DNA of 64,000 nt from Opisthocomus hoazin (taxonomy: Eukaryota > Chordata > Aves > Opisthocomiformes > Opisthocomidae), in assembly GCF_030867145.1 (NCBI RefSeq), contig NC_134433.1, positions 15,011,396 through 15,075,395 of the forward strand. Reading direction: 5' to 3'. The position numbers were made by a program, and so were the translations under genes. Numbering within the stretch: the stretch's first letter is position 1; each line of letters starts with the position of its first letter. Of the stretch, positions 13,101-22,429 are shown in pieces. Below the pieces are notes generated by a model. It worked only from the letters and a program-made list of their open reading frames with translations. It ran no database searches and was not told the origin of the DNA.

Positions 13101-16100
13101 AGCAGACCACTCCACACCACCGCCAGTTCAGCTGCAATTGTCCAAGGAGATCGAGGAGGGCAGATGCTCTTTTGGTATATCCCAGAGTACAAGCTGAAGA
13201 ACCAAGTCGTTGACTCAGTACTGGCTCTGAAGTTGGGCAGCAGGTTGCTGAAGCACATCCAAAGACGAGACAGTTTCTAAACATAGCCACGGAGAGATGC
13301 AAATTCGCTAGGCCAGAAACCGCTGTTTTAAGCCAGATGAAAACTCTTCATAGTGCAAACTGACATTTAAAAAGCATTACATTAATGCAGGTGGCTTTGC
13401 AAAACGTCTGCTGTTGGCTGGCCAGCCTGGGTCATGGGATTTAATAGAGCAGATGCATTTCTGCCTGCCTTCCTTTAAAGTTACAGCCGTTATCAATGGA
13501 CAGTCTGTGAAACTAATCTTTACCGTCTAAGTTTCTTTCAGAATTTGGCAGCCAGCGGAAGTCAGCCCCTTCTGGAAGGTTCCACTCCAGCCTCTCCTCT
13601 GCAGTGGCACCTTTTGTGATCTGGAGACAGAAAACAAGGTAACGACTGAATTCTGCCTTTGGTATTTACACCTCGCAGACAATGAAGAGTAGCACGCTGG
13701 CAGCATGATTTAATTTGGAAGCATGCAGACAGGAAAACTGTTAAATATTAAAAGTTGCAACTGTGCTAAATCTAGTGATTTCATCCCCACTGTTTGTCAG
13801 AAATATCTAGCAAAATTAACTGAAGTCAAACCTGATAAAAAATATGAAAGTTTCTTTCATTGGGAGCCTGATAGGCAACTCTGGTCTTCTCCAGAAGGAA
13901 CGTCTGAATGGAAGCACTACTCAGATGGTGGAATCTAGGCAGGGGGGGAAAAAAGCGCAGATTTCAACAAAGCTCCAACAGGTGTTGTGTTGTCACGATA
14001 CTGACGGACTATGAATGCTTTGCAGTTCACCTTCACTTTTGTGCAAGCTTAATGTAACATTTTACTCAGCGTTCTTAACTGCATCTCTGTTTTTCCATTG
14101 CTCTCTTTCAGAGATCAGGGTGAGAGCTTGCAGGGAGAAAGAAGGAAGATAAAAATAATAATGTAAGCCACCAGCAAACCAAAATACGTTCTAAAGACAG
14201 ATAGAATATTCTATGGCAGACTTCAGAAACAGGTTTGTAAAGACTTAAAGGAAGAAGACAATAGATAAGGTTTTTACACAGCAATTATTACCTGTCTAAC
14301 TGCAGCTGGATATATTTTCCAAAACGGCTACTGTTGTTATTCCGCAGGGTACATGCATTTCCTGTGAAATTGCCAGTGACAGATACAGCATAGTCAGAGT
14401 GGTTCCACTCTTTGTGTAGGACATACAGATATGAAGGGTGATTTGTATATAGCTCCAGTATTTGAAGAGTTTGTCTTTTAAGCAGAGGACTAAGAGCTAG
14501 CTTAGACTTGTGTATGAACAAACAAAATTCCCACAGTGGACGCTACTTCTTTTTGCTATTAAAAAAGCCTCATTTACCAAACGCTTCCATGACAGGGTTG
14601 GAATCCAACACTCTCTTCTCTATCCTTTCCACAGTTTCATTGCCTTTTGGAGAGATGACTGAAGCAGCAACAGAAGCATAGAATTTCATAAGGCAGCGAG
14701 ATGTCCAGGTCTGCAAGAGAGAGGCTTGACAGCAGGCCTTTGCTTTCACCATGTTATTAGTTATGTCAGTTAGCGAAACAGTGCTAGCTTCTGAAAACAC
14801 AGTATGCAGCTGGCGACGACGCTAAAGGGAGTGATTGTGTCAGGTTTATAGCTCTAGCTCAGTGGGAACTTTTTGTGCGAATGCTTACGCGCAACAGACA
14901 CACATTTGAACGCTATTGGAGTTGGAGTGCTTGGCTAAACGGCAGTCTTATCACAATGTAAGCATCTGGAAGCTCAGCTGGAATGAACAGCTAATATCTT
15001 AAGATGAACTGAATATAAATGGAATTTGAGTCATCAACACTCAGCAAATCGTTTTGTTCTCAGGCTTAAAAATCTCCTGGCTGAATAGGGATGGACCATT
15101 ACAGAAGGACCCAGGACAGGATCTGAAGTCTCCCACTTCTTCAAAGTCTCTACACAGGGTGTGCCAAGACCCACACTAGCTCCCTAACAGACTAGGCTGA
15201 GACGTTAACTCGGGTGCAATTCCTGTTGAATGATTCAAGTCTAGCCCTCCCAGAAATTACAGATGTCACCTACAGAGCAGCTATATTTAGCAGTGTCTAT
15301 TTGACTGCTGAAATCACTTGAAGAAAGTCCTGCTAGAGCAGACTGGCTAGGTGCTCTGTCAGAATATTTTTTTCTTCATCTTTGCTTGTTCACTGAAACA
15401 CTGTGTGCTACAAATCATTAGCAAATCTCAAAACTTAAGAGCAATGTCAGGAAAAAATCTCCTTACCTTCCCAGCACCACTTTCTCCACTAACAATTATA
15501 GACTGGTTGACGGGGCCTATCTGGCTTTGGACGTTCCGGTAGGTCTGTTCAGCCACTGCAAAGATGTGAGGTTTTAAATCCTGGCAGTAAAAGAGAATAT
15601 ACATATTTAAGAGAAAAGTAATTACAAAGTTCAACAGCAACGGACAGCAAAGGTCTTCTCACGTTTATCTGAAAGCAGTACTGCTCTTTTAACGGAACTC
15701 ATATTTCACTAGAAATGGGTTTTATCCTTTAAGATTATTTTGCTTATATAGATTTTGAAGAACTTGATGTCTGGGTTCTGCGAAAGGACAGTTATTTCAA
15801 TACAAGGATTACCTGGGGACGAAGTGCAACATGGTACTCTCTCATAAGCTCGGGTGAATAGAGACACGAGATAGGTTGAAATGGATTTAAAGCCACCAGG
15901 CTGCAGCCAGCATTGGTATAAAACAAGTTTACTGTATATCTTGCTTGAAGACATTTCAGAACTGAAAGACACACCTTCTGTTAGCATCTTTTGAAAAGTG
16001 TATTTAACATTTCCTGTTGCTGTTTGTAACAAAAATCTTCAGATATGTTACCTATTAGGTGTAACAGAGAATGAGGTGATCAAGAGAGTGATGCAGGTTT

Positions 16101-18627
16101 AATACAGATAACAATGTCTTCATAAGCTGCCCTTATTTGTAAACATCTTAAGGGATCTGTTAACTATACCATTCAATAAATCCTGTGCTTTTATGAGGTT
16201 TCACATAGTGAGTCCTAGAAAGAAAATCTGTTCACTTGCAGAACAAGCAGAATTCCCCACCTGCACTAGGAACAGGCCTTAGCTTCTCTTGACAGCATCA
16301 TCTTTAAAAGTTGAGTGAGGAATTTACTTTTCAAAACCAATTTCATGGATATATTTTGGATCTAAGTTAGAGCCTCGTTTGCTGGTGTGTTCACGTAGCG
16401 CCAGACTACAATCACAAGGTCATGCAGGAGCCCTGCGATAGCCTCAACGCTCAGCTGCACCCTGGCTACCTGCACCAACAATACAAAAGTGAGCTCTGTG
16501 TGCAGAGCTTGATAAGATATCAGCGTGGCTAAATCTACAATAGAAGTATTTCTTAAAAAATTCAACCAAGCCAAATGGGACTTTCTAAGGCTTTGATTAG
16601 GCTTCAGTAGGATTTGAATCTTTAACTACTGTGTTCACGACAGTATTAATGCAATGAGAACGGTAACTACCGTACATTAGAGCCACCAGGGCAAGTGACT
16701 CCCCAGGAGATACGCCTCTGGCTGGCTGCTTACCTGTCGTAGTTGTCACTGGATTAACTTTCGTGAGGTCATCAAAAAGATGCAGTTTCTCTTCATCACT
16801 GAGGAACACTCGAACTTCTTCTTCAAATGCTTCACTGAGGTCATTCTGGATGACAGAATCTTGTTTTTGGCCATTTTCCTGGAGAGGATGTCAGATCAGC
16901 ACCAAAGGCTGAATATAGCTGGACTTTCACCTCACTCACGATAGTTTAGAGCTCTTCTGCTGCTTCCATGTAGCAGGAGTTCAGCCTCAGCAGGAGTCAT
17001 AACTGAGGATGTTTGAGCTACTCTTCCTCCCAGTTGCCCTCCCCAGGCATCAATGGTTCCCATGGGGTGCTCTGTTTTCAGAAAGGTATTACCCAGCGCA
17101 TGAGAGATGGCAGGCTGACAACACTGTCTGCACACTGAATTCATCGCTGGCAATGCTGGCCGTAAGCAAAGGCGCTCAGAAAGAACGTGTCCTTAGGCTC
17201 ACGCTACCTGGCGCTTGCAATTGTGCACAGACACTCTTCTACAGTGTTCATAACTGGCACGTTTCTAAGCCGAGGGTTGTCATGCATTCCGTGCAAACAC
17301 TGCCTTGGGCAGAGGGGAGCAGGAAGGACTGGCTGCAGAGGCTAAGGCAGAGCTGCAGGCTACTGTGGTCCAACTGAAATGCAGTTTTCCTAGCAGAGAC
17401 TTTCATTTTTCAAGCAGAGACTGAGGGCACCCACAGTGAAGTTACAGAGGGCACGCATCGCAGCCAGGGGAAAGAAACGGGGGCATTATAAGAGCTGGCC
17501 TGCATCAGGTGAAGATTTCTCCCCTTTGGATCACTTAAAGTATTTAAATCGTAGCCTCTGGGCTCCCACGTCCTTGACAATATTAGTTGGAAGGACACAT
17601 TTGTTGTACACACATAATGGAAAACTTAGCCAGAAGAGAGACTTCAGGTCCTCTTTGTCATTTCTGGGGGGAAGGAGAGAGGAGCTATAAGGGAAAATGC
17701 AAAGGGAAAAGATGCCAGTCCTGATTTTTGCTTTCCAGATACTCCTTTTCTGTTCTCCTTGACAGAAACTCCTTCAAAGTAACCCTACTCATTTGTATTT
17801 AGTAGCATAAACCTGCAATTCTTTACAAGGTAACCAAGTCAATGAACAGTATCACCTTGTTTATACAGAAAAAAGTGCTAAATTCAGTTAGCAGCATTCC
17901 CACTAGGTGAGCTAACCTCATTTACAAAGGGGAAAATATACCGCAATACCCCGTTAACACATTTCTAAAAAAAAAATAAAGCTACAATAATGTACTCATT
18001 TAGGAGCATTATTATCTTTTCCAGACAGCATAAGTAGTTCATTTCCAGTATTACAATTTTTTTTTTTTTCCACAATTATGAAACACTGTGTGGACAAGAG
18101 GGGTTTCTGCCAGTCACCCCCCCCTTCCCATGCCCTCCTGTGTGTTCACTGGGTTACGCTGGCACCAGCCAAGCTCTTCAGTCTGCTGCGGAGCTGATAG
18201 TGCAAGAATTGAGAAAGGGCTTGTTTTTGCTCGCCTGCACCCCCTCGCTCAACATCGCTTCATTTGAGAAGAGATGGGGATCGCTTAGCCAAGGCAATAT
18301 TTGGAAATACAGTCACTTCTCACAGCTCCACTGCATAGCTGGTGTGTCCACTGATCTCACGGAGAAATCACCCTCAGGGATGGGCTTGCCACATGTATTA
18401 ACACCTGCCCCATTCAAGCCAATGGCACAACAAAAATCACGGCTGCCGCTAGTGACGCAGCTCAAACCACACAGTTAACAGGGCCCGCCAATTCATGAGG
18501 TGGGGGTGAATGTACATTAGCAGTTACCTAATCCTGACTGCGTGGAAACAAGCCAAGAATTCTTTCCTGGCAGTAAAATTTAATTAGCACACACAATTCT
18601 TGTTTTTCTTTTTACCTGCTTTGGCAT
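877..18627 (-). CDS. MYO19: MYO19, unconventional myosin-XIX (gene-level; 23 coding exons, last exon off window)
   Basis: Actin-based motor that sits on the outer mitochondrial membrane and moves or positions mitochondria. Twenty-three exons (listed separately) give 924 codons with consistent phases. Seen: P-loop GESGAGKT at residues 134-141, split by an intron; switch [10 protein letters not shown] at 192-200; switch II DVYGFE at 416-421; actin-interface HYIRCIKPN at about 615-623; IQ-like neck at about 767-821 ([32 protein letters not shown]); then a C-terminal segment matching the family's mitochondria-binding MyMOMA region, ending ...[10 protein letters not shown]. Human MYO19 is 970 aa, so roughly 45 C-terminal residues are missing and should lie left of position 1. 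The gene is head-to-head with PIGW. Product and exon structure are confident; the 5' leader is uncertain. Confidence 0.96.
1527..1612 (-). CDS. MYO19: MYO19 coding exon 22 (IQ neck)
   Basis: 86 nt, acceptor AAATCTTCAG, donor GTAAGT. Encodes [20 protein letters not shown] then IKRGWRKWK, completing the second and third IQ-like motifs. Confidence 0.96.
1793..1922 (-). CDS. MYO19: MYO19 coding exon 21 (IQ neck)
   Basis: 130 nt, acceptor CCAATGCAG, donor GTAATG. Encodes [29 protein letters not shown] and ATLIQA: the light-chain-binding neck with the first IQ-like motif and the start of the second. Confidence 0.96.
2606..2766 (-). CDS. MYO19: MYO19 coding exon 20
   Basis: 161 nt, acceptor TTCACTTGCAG, donor GTAAGA. 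Encodes [20 protein letters not shown] and ends [21 protein letters not shown](M/L) is the end of the converter in myosins. Confidence 0.97.
4625..4734 (-). CDS. MYO19: MYO19 coding exon 19 (converter)
   Basis: 110 nt, acceptor TTTGTCTGTCAG, donor GTATGT. Encodes [20 protein letters not shown] and a divergent lysine-rich tail; matches the family's xxxFxxRYxxL converter segment. Confidence 0.93.
5706..5776 (-). CDS. MYO19: MYO19 coding exon 18
   Basis: 71 nt, acceptor TTATGCCTCAG, donor GTAAGT. Encodes [20 protein letters not shown] then FPIR, the SH1/converter-side block (Q-L-x-x-G-v-x-E-x-I-x-I-s-x-xGFPxR). Confidence 0.97.
6652..6759 (-). CDS. MYO19: MYO19 coding exon 17 (actin interface)
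   Basis: 108 nt, acceptor TTTTTTCACAG, donor GTAACT. Encodes [20 protein letters not shown] followed by IKPN, the hallmark actin-binding helix-loop-helix sequence of myosins. Confidence 0.98.
7235..7381 (-). CDS. MYO19: MYO19 coding exon 16
   Basis: 147 nt, phase 0, acceptor TGTTTGCAG, donor GTACAT. Encodes [20 protein letters not shown] and ends VVTVVSKFK; it spans the actin-binding loop 2 region, which is poorly conserved in this family. Confidence 0.96.
8291..8467 (-). CDS. MYO19: MYO19 coding exon 15
   Basis: 177 nt, acceptor TTTATGCAG, donor GTAGGT. Encodes [20 protein letters not shown] ... [14 protein letters not shown] ... MVEKNK, containing the F-x-I-x-HYAG-x-V-x-Y motif of myosin heads. 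Confidence 0.98.
8847..8960 (-). CDS. MYO19: MYO19 coding exon 14
   Basis: 114 nt, phase 0, acceptor TGGCTTCAG, donor GTAAGT. Encodes [20 protein letters not shown] and [17 protein letters not shown], the standard W-x-x-V/I-x-Y-x-DNQ..LIE block. Confidence 0.97.
10663..10784 (-). CDS. MYO19: MYO19 coding exon 13 (switch II)
   Basis: 122 nt, acceptor GTGTTCCTAG, donor GTAATA. Begins [20 protein letters not shown] and continues [12 protein letters not shown]: switch II plus the relay helix. Confidence 0.98.
10876..10949 (-). CDS. MYO19: MYO19 coding exon 12
   Basis: 74 nt, acceptor TTGTCTGCAG, donor GTATGG. Encodes [20 protein letters not shown], the RLFDWLVxxIN block of myosin heads. Confidence 0.95.
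11287..11458 (-). CDS. MYO19: MYO19 coding exon 11
   Basis: 172 nt, donor GTAAGG. Encodes [39 protein letters not shown] and [16 protein letters not shown], the region leading to the motor's relay elements. The acceptor (TTCCTGAACAAG) has a short pyrimidine tract but the phase (G+AT) fits. Confidence 0.93.
12503..12593 (-). CDS. MYO19: MYO19 coding exon 10
   Basis: 91 nt, acceptor ATTTCAG, donor GTGAGG. Encodes [20 protein letters not shown], the conserved (V/I)LaaILHLGN(I/V)xF helix of myosins. Confidence 0.95.
12969..13045 (-). CDS. MYO19: MYO19 coding exon 9
   Basis: 77 nt, acceptor CTTTTCAG, donor GTCAGG. Encodes [20 protein letters not shown] followed by QNNIFK, part of the motor's upper domain. 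Confidence 0.93.
13524..13620 (-). CDS. MYO19: MYO19 coding exon 8
   Basis: 97 nt, acceptor TCTGTCTCCAG, donor GTAAAG. Encodes [20 protein letters not shown] and [10 protein letters not shown], in line with the human ICKGASEDERLQWHLPEG segment. Confidence 0.93.
13832..13934 (-). CDS. MYO19: MYO19 coding exon 7
   Basis: 103 nt, acceptor CTGCCTAG, donor GTTTGA. Encodes [15 protein letters not shown] and [10 protein letters not shown], the LLEKSRV-type block of the motor head. A 71-aa plus-strand frame over the same bases is only its shadow. Confidence 0.96.
14292..14361 (-). CDS. MYO19: MYO19 coding exon 6 (switch I)
   Basis: 70 nt, acceptor ATTTCACAG, donor GTAATA. Encodes [19 protein letters not shown], the switch I nucleotide-binding element. 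Confidence 0.97.
14578..14710 (-). CDS. MYO19: MYO19 coding exon 5
   Basis: Acceptor CTCTCTTGCAG, 133 nt, donor GTAAAT. Begins [12 protein letters not shown] and ends ...[11 protein letters not shown], the conserved helix after the P-loop and the LxSNPxxEAFG block of myosins. Confidence 0.97.
15467..15580 (-). CDS. MYO19: MYO19 coding exon 4 (P-loop)
   Basis: 114 nt, phase 0 to phase 0. Encodes [17 protein letters not shown] ending in the ATP-binding P-loop GESGAGK; the P-loop threonine is the first codon of the next exon. Confidence 0.98.
15813..15961 (-). CDS. MYO19: MYO19 coding exon 3
   Basis: Acceptor CTTTCAG, 149 nt, donor GTAATC. Encodes the start of the motor head: [19 protein letters not shown], then LVALNPF and SPELMREYH, all typical of myosin heads. 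Confidence 0.96.
16734..16878 (-). CDS. MYO19: MYO19 coding exon 2
   Basis: Acceptor CTCTCCAG, 145 nt, donor GTAAGC. Encodes [14 protein letters not shown]...[15 protein letters not shown], the N-terminal extension before the motor core. An ATG six bases into the exon is out of frame with the protein. Confidence 0.92.
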
Positions 18628-18638
18628 CTTGTCCAGCC
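18616..18638 (-). CDS. MYO19: MYO19 coding exon 1 (start codon)
   Basis: ATG at 18627 encodes only MPKQ before a GTAAAA donor (last exon base 18616). Joined in phase 0 to the next exon it gives MPKQENGQ, which aligns with the human start MLQQVNGH; this is the reason for choosing it. The base at -3 is A. The 5' edge is unresolved: acceptors end just before 18638 or 18695. Confidence 0.75.
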
Positions 18639-19296
18639 CTATGGACAGGAACGCTGGAGAGGGCCTTTACTCCAAGGTATCGCATTCAAATCAGACTGAA
18701 GAACGCTTAAATAATTAAGGAAAAAAAAAAAAAGGCATTTAGAACAAACTAACTCTGGACATGTCATTCTCTGGAGGGTTCCACAAGCAGAGCCCAAAGG
18801 CTTCAGACAGAAGTACCGATCCCTGCGCGGCCCAGGTAACGCTGGAGCCAGAACTCCGACCCGCACCATCAGAGTGAGAGCCGTACATTCTGTGTGCCCC
18901 GGCAAATAAAGTGTATTTGGAGGGAGGGAGTAACGTATCTTTCCTTACTGCAGGAATAAAATGCTTTGTTTCTCTTGAATTAATAAAGCAAGGTTTCTTG
19001 GCAAGAAATCGCAGCTTTGTTGAGTTCCTCCTGTTAGGACAAATAGGAGAGATTTGTGGGTCTGACGGCGGCAGAGAAGCTCGGGCTTTGGGAAAGGGAG
19101 TGACTCGGGCAGGTTTGTATCGCAGCAGAGACAAGACGCGCTCGCTGGCTGCTGTCTTCCTGTTTCCTTCAAAAATCAGCGGAGGCCAATCCAAGGCGAG
19201 CCCAGCTCGCCCTCCGAATGTCCCTGAGCAACAGAGACGGCAGTCGCACAGCCAGCAAGAACGGGCTGCTTCCAGCACCTGAGACTGCCTGCTGCT

Positions 19297-19359
19297 CTAC
19301 CCTACCCTATCCCTTCCCATCCCTGCCCCTGTCCCCACCCCTGTCCCACCCCTACCCCA
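19297..19359 (-). repeat. CCC-run low-complexity tract (G-quadruplex prone on minus strand)
   Basis: Eleven runs of three or four C on the plus strand separated by one to three bases, including CCCTA-like units. On the MYO19 sense strand this reads as a G-rich tract with eleven G-runs, located in its leader region just downstream of the CpG-island promoter. Confidence 0.85.
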
Positions 19360-19389
19360 TCGTTACCTGGCACGAACACCTCATCGAGG

Positions 19390-20330
19390 GCCTCCCCGGG
19401 CCCAGGGGCCGAGGCGCGCAGAGCTCAGGGCGCACGCAGCCACCAGACCCCCTCAGCCTTTCCCGGGTCCCGGCCTCGCCCCGCGGCTCCGCTGCCCGAG
19501 GGCTGGGTGCGGGGGACACGGAGCCCCGCGGGACGCCCCGCAGCTCCCGGTCCACGCAGCCCCTCCCCGGGGCTCGGCCAGGGCAGAACCCGCCCCCCAA
19601 GGCCGCTCCCAGCGGGCCCGTTCCCCCTCCCCAGCGCCTCGCCGCCGGCCCGCAGCGAGCCCACGCGTGGCCGGGGCCTCCCCCCGGCGGGCCCACCCGC
19701 GGGCAGCCGCTCCGGGGCGGGGCCCTCCGCGGGGGTTAAAGGCGGGCGGGCGCGGGGCAGCGCCGGTGGCGGCTCCCCTCAGGGCAGGGCACGGCGGGCG
19801 CACTCACTCACCGCGGGCGGGCAGCGGGCGGGCAGCGCGGGCTGAGGAGGAGGCGGGCCCGGCCGGTGCCGAATCGGGCGCTGCGGAAGCGCAGGCTGCT
19901 CCCGCTGGCGAAAGTGCGGGCGGGGAGCGCGGCCGGCGTTTACCTGAGGGCGGGAGGAGCGGGAAGCGCTGCGGGGCCGGCCCGGGAGCGGGGGACAGAG
20001 CCGGGCAGGGCCCGGGCCGCCGAGCGCGGGCGGTGAACGTGCGGGGCTTGGCCGCTCGCCCCGCCGGCGCCTCGGCCTCCGCAGGCCGCCTGCCCCCGCG
20101 ACGCGGTAAGGGCTCCCGAGCGGCAATTTCGACTTTCTAATTAACGCTTCGCACATTTAACGTGCGTTCTCCTGAAGCAGGTCCCGCAGGGGGAGCCCGG
20201 GGGCGGTGTGTTGCGGGACCGGCGGCGGGAGCTCCCGGGGGGCCTCGGTTCATGTCCCCGCTTCGTGTGGGCGGCAGGGAGCGTGGCGAAGCCTGCTCCG
20301 GGGCAGGCCGTGCGGTAAGATCAGTCACAG
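19390..20330. promoter_or_regulatory. CpG island, head-to-head promoter of MYO19 and PIGW
   Basis: About 0.9 kb very rich in CpG between the divergent genes. Visible elements: an Sp1-type GGGGCGGGGC at 19714-19723 and an ETS-type CGGAAG at 19884-19889. Minus-strand 5' splice sites (CGCG|GTGAGTG at 19812/19811 and CTCAG|GTAAAC at 19944/19943) could end alternative non-coding MYO19 first exons. On the plus strand GCGACGCG|GTAAGG at 20105/20106 could end the PIGW first exon. Transcription start sites are inferred, not seen. Confidence 0.8.
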
Positions 20331-20439
20331 TGCGAATATTCAGCGGAGTATTTGATATTTAGCGATCTTCGGCAAAAATATGTAGAGAATCTCGCGGGAA
20401 TGCAGCCAGATGTGTAACGCTGGAGCTGGGCCGCGGCTC

Positions 20440-20690
20440 GCAAGGCCTCGAGCTGCGCCAGGGGAGGTTCAGATCGGAGAGATCAGGAGAAGTTTCTGTA
20501 CTGGAGGGGTGGTCAGGCACTGGCCCAGGCTGCGCAGGGCGGTGGTGGAGTCCCCGTCCCTGGAGGGGTTCAAACACCGTGTGGGTATGGCCCTTCGGGA
20601 CGTGGTTTGGCAGGCGTGGTGGGGGTGGGGTGACGGCTGGACTTGGTGATCTGAGAGGTCTTTTCCAACTTTGATTCTGCGATTCTATGC
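20440..20690 (+). mobile_element. CR1 LINE 3' fragment
   Basis: Recognised by the CR1 3' end pattern: a block reading roughly ggtggtcaggcactggcc, then gtggtggagtccccgtcc, and a tail of near-repeats of GATTCT(G)/ATTCTATG at 20675-20690. It is 5'-truncated, as most avian CR1 copies are, and lies in the probable leader intron of PIGW. Confidence 0.85.
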
Positions 20691-20908
20691 TCAGCTTCCC
20701 CGGCCACCGCTGAGCGCTGGCGCCTGTGTCTGCAGCACGGGGCTGTTCCGTGGTCCTTAAACTGAAGAGTAACTGAAAACCAGACGGTTTTTGAAATCGA
20801 TGTTTTAATGAACTAGTGCCTAAGATTCATTTTTAACGAAGTTCCAAGAGCCCTGTTTTACAAAACTAATGCACGTTCGCGTTTGTGTTTTCAGAGGAAG
20901 CGAGAAGA

Positions 20909-22429
20909 ATGTCACACAATCACCTGAAAGAAGCCTTTATCAGCAACTTAAATGGAACGAGTTTACTGGAAATTTCACTGGGCTTGTCTCTGCCTCCACT
21001 CTGCCTGCTTTGCAGGGGACTCCTCTTGATTTTATACTACCTGCACTATGGGAAACCGCTCAGTTCAAGGAAATGCCGCCTGCTGCTGGACTTCCTTGTG
21101 CTAATATCTCCTCTCGTGTTCTCCTGTACAGTCTTGTCTCCAGTCATCTTTGTCGTGCCAGCTCTCATTGCAGCCTTCTGTGCCGGAATATTTTCTAAAA
21201 TATACAGCCAAAGAAAACAGGAGACCAGAGTGCCTTTTAGGCAAATTGTAAAAGAATTCCAGGAGGTGTACTTGGATCCAGAATACATTCCAGCAGTAAC
21301 TGTGTTTCGCGTTTACATCAATGTGTTGACATCGATCAGCATTTTAGCAGTGGATTTCCCGCAGTATCCGAGGCGATACGCCAAAGCCGAGACCTATGGA
21401 ACAGGAGTTATGGATTTGGGGGTCGGAGCTTTTATTTTTGGTAATGCTCTCGTTTGTCCTGAAGTTAGGCAGAAGTCTTATGTGACACAACTAAAACTTT
21501 CCAGTTTGGCCAAGCAGTTCTTTTCTGTTTGGCCCTTGATTTTTCTTGGCGTTGGACGACTGGTTAGTGTTAAGTCCATCGAGTACCATGAACATACCTC
21601 AGAGTATGGAGTGCACTGGAATTTTTTCTTTACCTTAGCGTTTGTAAGGCTTGCAGCATCTCTACTTCTAGCTGTATTTCCAAAAAATCAATCTTGGATT
21701 GTTGCTATAAATCTCGCTGTACTTTATCAGCTTGCTCTTAACACTACCTCTCTGAAGATGTTTATCCTGCACGGGAGCAACGGCAGAGACACGAGGGCTG
21801 GCTTTCTGAATGCCAACAGGGAAGGCCTGCTCTCTCTCTTTGGCTATCTGGCCATATACATGGCGAGCGTCCGCCTGGGACTCCGCCTGCTGAGGTGCAG
21901 CAGCTCAGTCAGAGGCTGGACCGAGGCGCTGCGTTTCCTCCTGCTGACGGTTCTCGCGCTCTTCCTGCTGCTTGGCGTGTCGCAGGCGTGTGCGGACCCC
22001 GTCTCCCGCCGGATGGCGAACCTCTCCTACTGCCTGTGGGTGCTCGCTCACTGTCTGACGTTCTTTCTCTGGTTTGTAGTGACTGATCTCGCGTTGGTGT
22101 TTGCAAAGCTTCTCGTGAAGGGCTCCAGCGTGCCCTGTTGCTGGGACATTGTAAAGCCCCCCGGTACCAGTGCAAAGCACGGCACGGAGGCCGTGCCTGT
22201 GGGGAGGGAAGGCAGGCTGTCGCACGCGTGCCTGATTAGCGCTATTAATAAAAATCAGTTACTGTTTTTCTTGCTAGCAAATGTTATGACTGGTGCTGTG
22301 AATATATTGATAGATACAATCCACAGCAAGACTGCAATTACATTATGTATACTACACTTGTATATGTTTTTTAACTGTTTAATTATGTATATATTGCATG
22401 CCAAAAATATAGTAGTGAAGTTCTGGTGA
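20909..22429 (+). CDS. PIGW: PIGW, GPI-anchor inositol acyltransferase
   Basis: Transfers an acyl chain (palmitate) from acyl-CoA to the inositol of GlcN-PI in the ER, an early step of GPI-anchor synthesis. One uninterrupted frame of 506 aa; human PIGW is 504 aa. It starts MSHNHLKEAFISNLNGTSLL (human [20 protein letters not shown]). Conserved blocks seen: LAVDFPQYPRRYAK at about 151, YGTGVMDLGVGAFIFG, EYGVHWNFFFTLAF, GFLNANREGLLSLFGYLAIY, ANLSYCLWVLAH, and NKNQLLFFLLANVMTGAVNI near the end. The chain is almost entirely hydrophobic segments, consistent with about 13 membrane spans. The exon begins after the acceptor TGTGTTTTCAG at 20894, so an upstream non-coding exon is expected; ATG has A at -3. 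Frames extending upstream of 20909 cross the acceptor and are discounted. Confidence 0.97.
   Translation: MSHNHLKEAFISNLNGTSLLEISLGLSLPPLCLLCRGLLLILYYLHYGKPLSSRKCRLLLDFLVLISPLVFSCTVLSPVIFVVPALIAAFCAGIFSKIYSQRKQETRVPFRQIVKEFQEVYLDPEYIPAVTVFRVYINVLTSISILAVDFPQYPRRYAKAETYGTGVMDLGVGAFIFGNALVCPEVRQKSYVTQLKLSSLAKQFFSVWPLIFLGVGRLVSVKSIEYHEHTSEYGVHWNFFFTLAFVRLAASLLLAVFPKNQSWIVAINLAVLYQLALNTTSLKMFILHGSNGRDTRAGFLNANREGLLSLFGYLAIYMASVRLGLRLLRCSSSVRGWTEALRFLLLTVLALFLLLGVSQACADPVSRRMANLSYCLWVLAHCLTFFLWFVVTDLALVFAKLLVKGSSVPCCWDIVKPPGTSAKHGTEAVPVGREGRLSHACLISAINKNQLLFFLLANVMTGAVNILIDTIHSKTAITLCILHLYMFFNCLIMYILHAKNIVVKFW

Noticed and set aside
13723-13938. Plus-strand 71-codon frame ending ...[11 protein letters not shown] that looked like a real protein tail
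   Set aside because: Its reverse complement reads as MYO19 exon 7 ([15 protein letters not shown]...) with correct splice sites and phase, so the plus frame is a shadow.
19352-20156. Several 110-170-codon frames in the MYO19/PIGW CpG island
   Set aside because: Same GC artefact; mutually overlapping in many frames and without homology.
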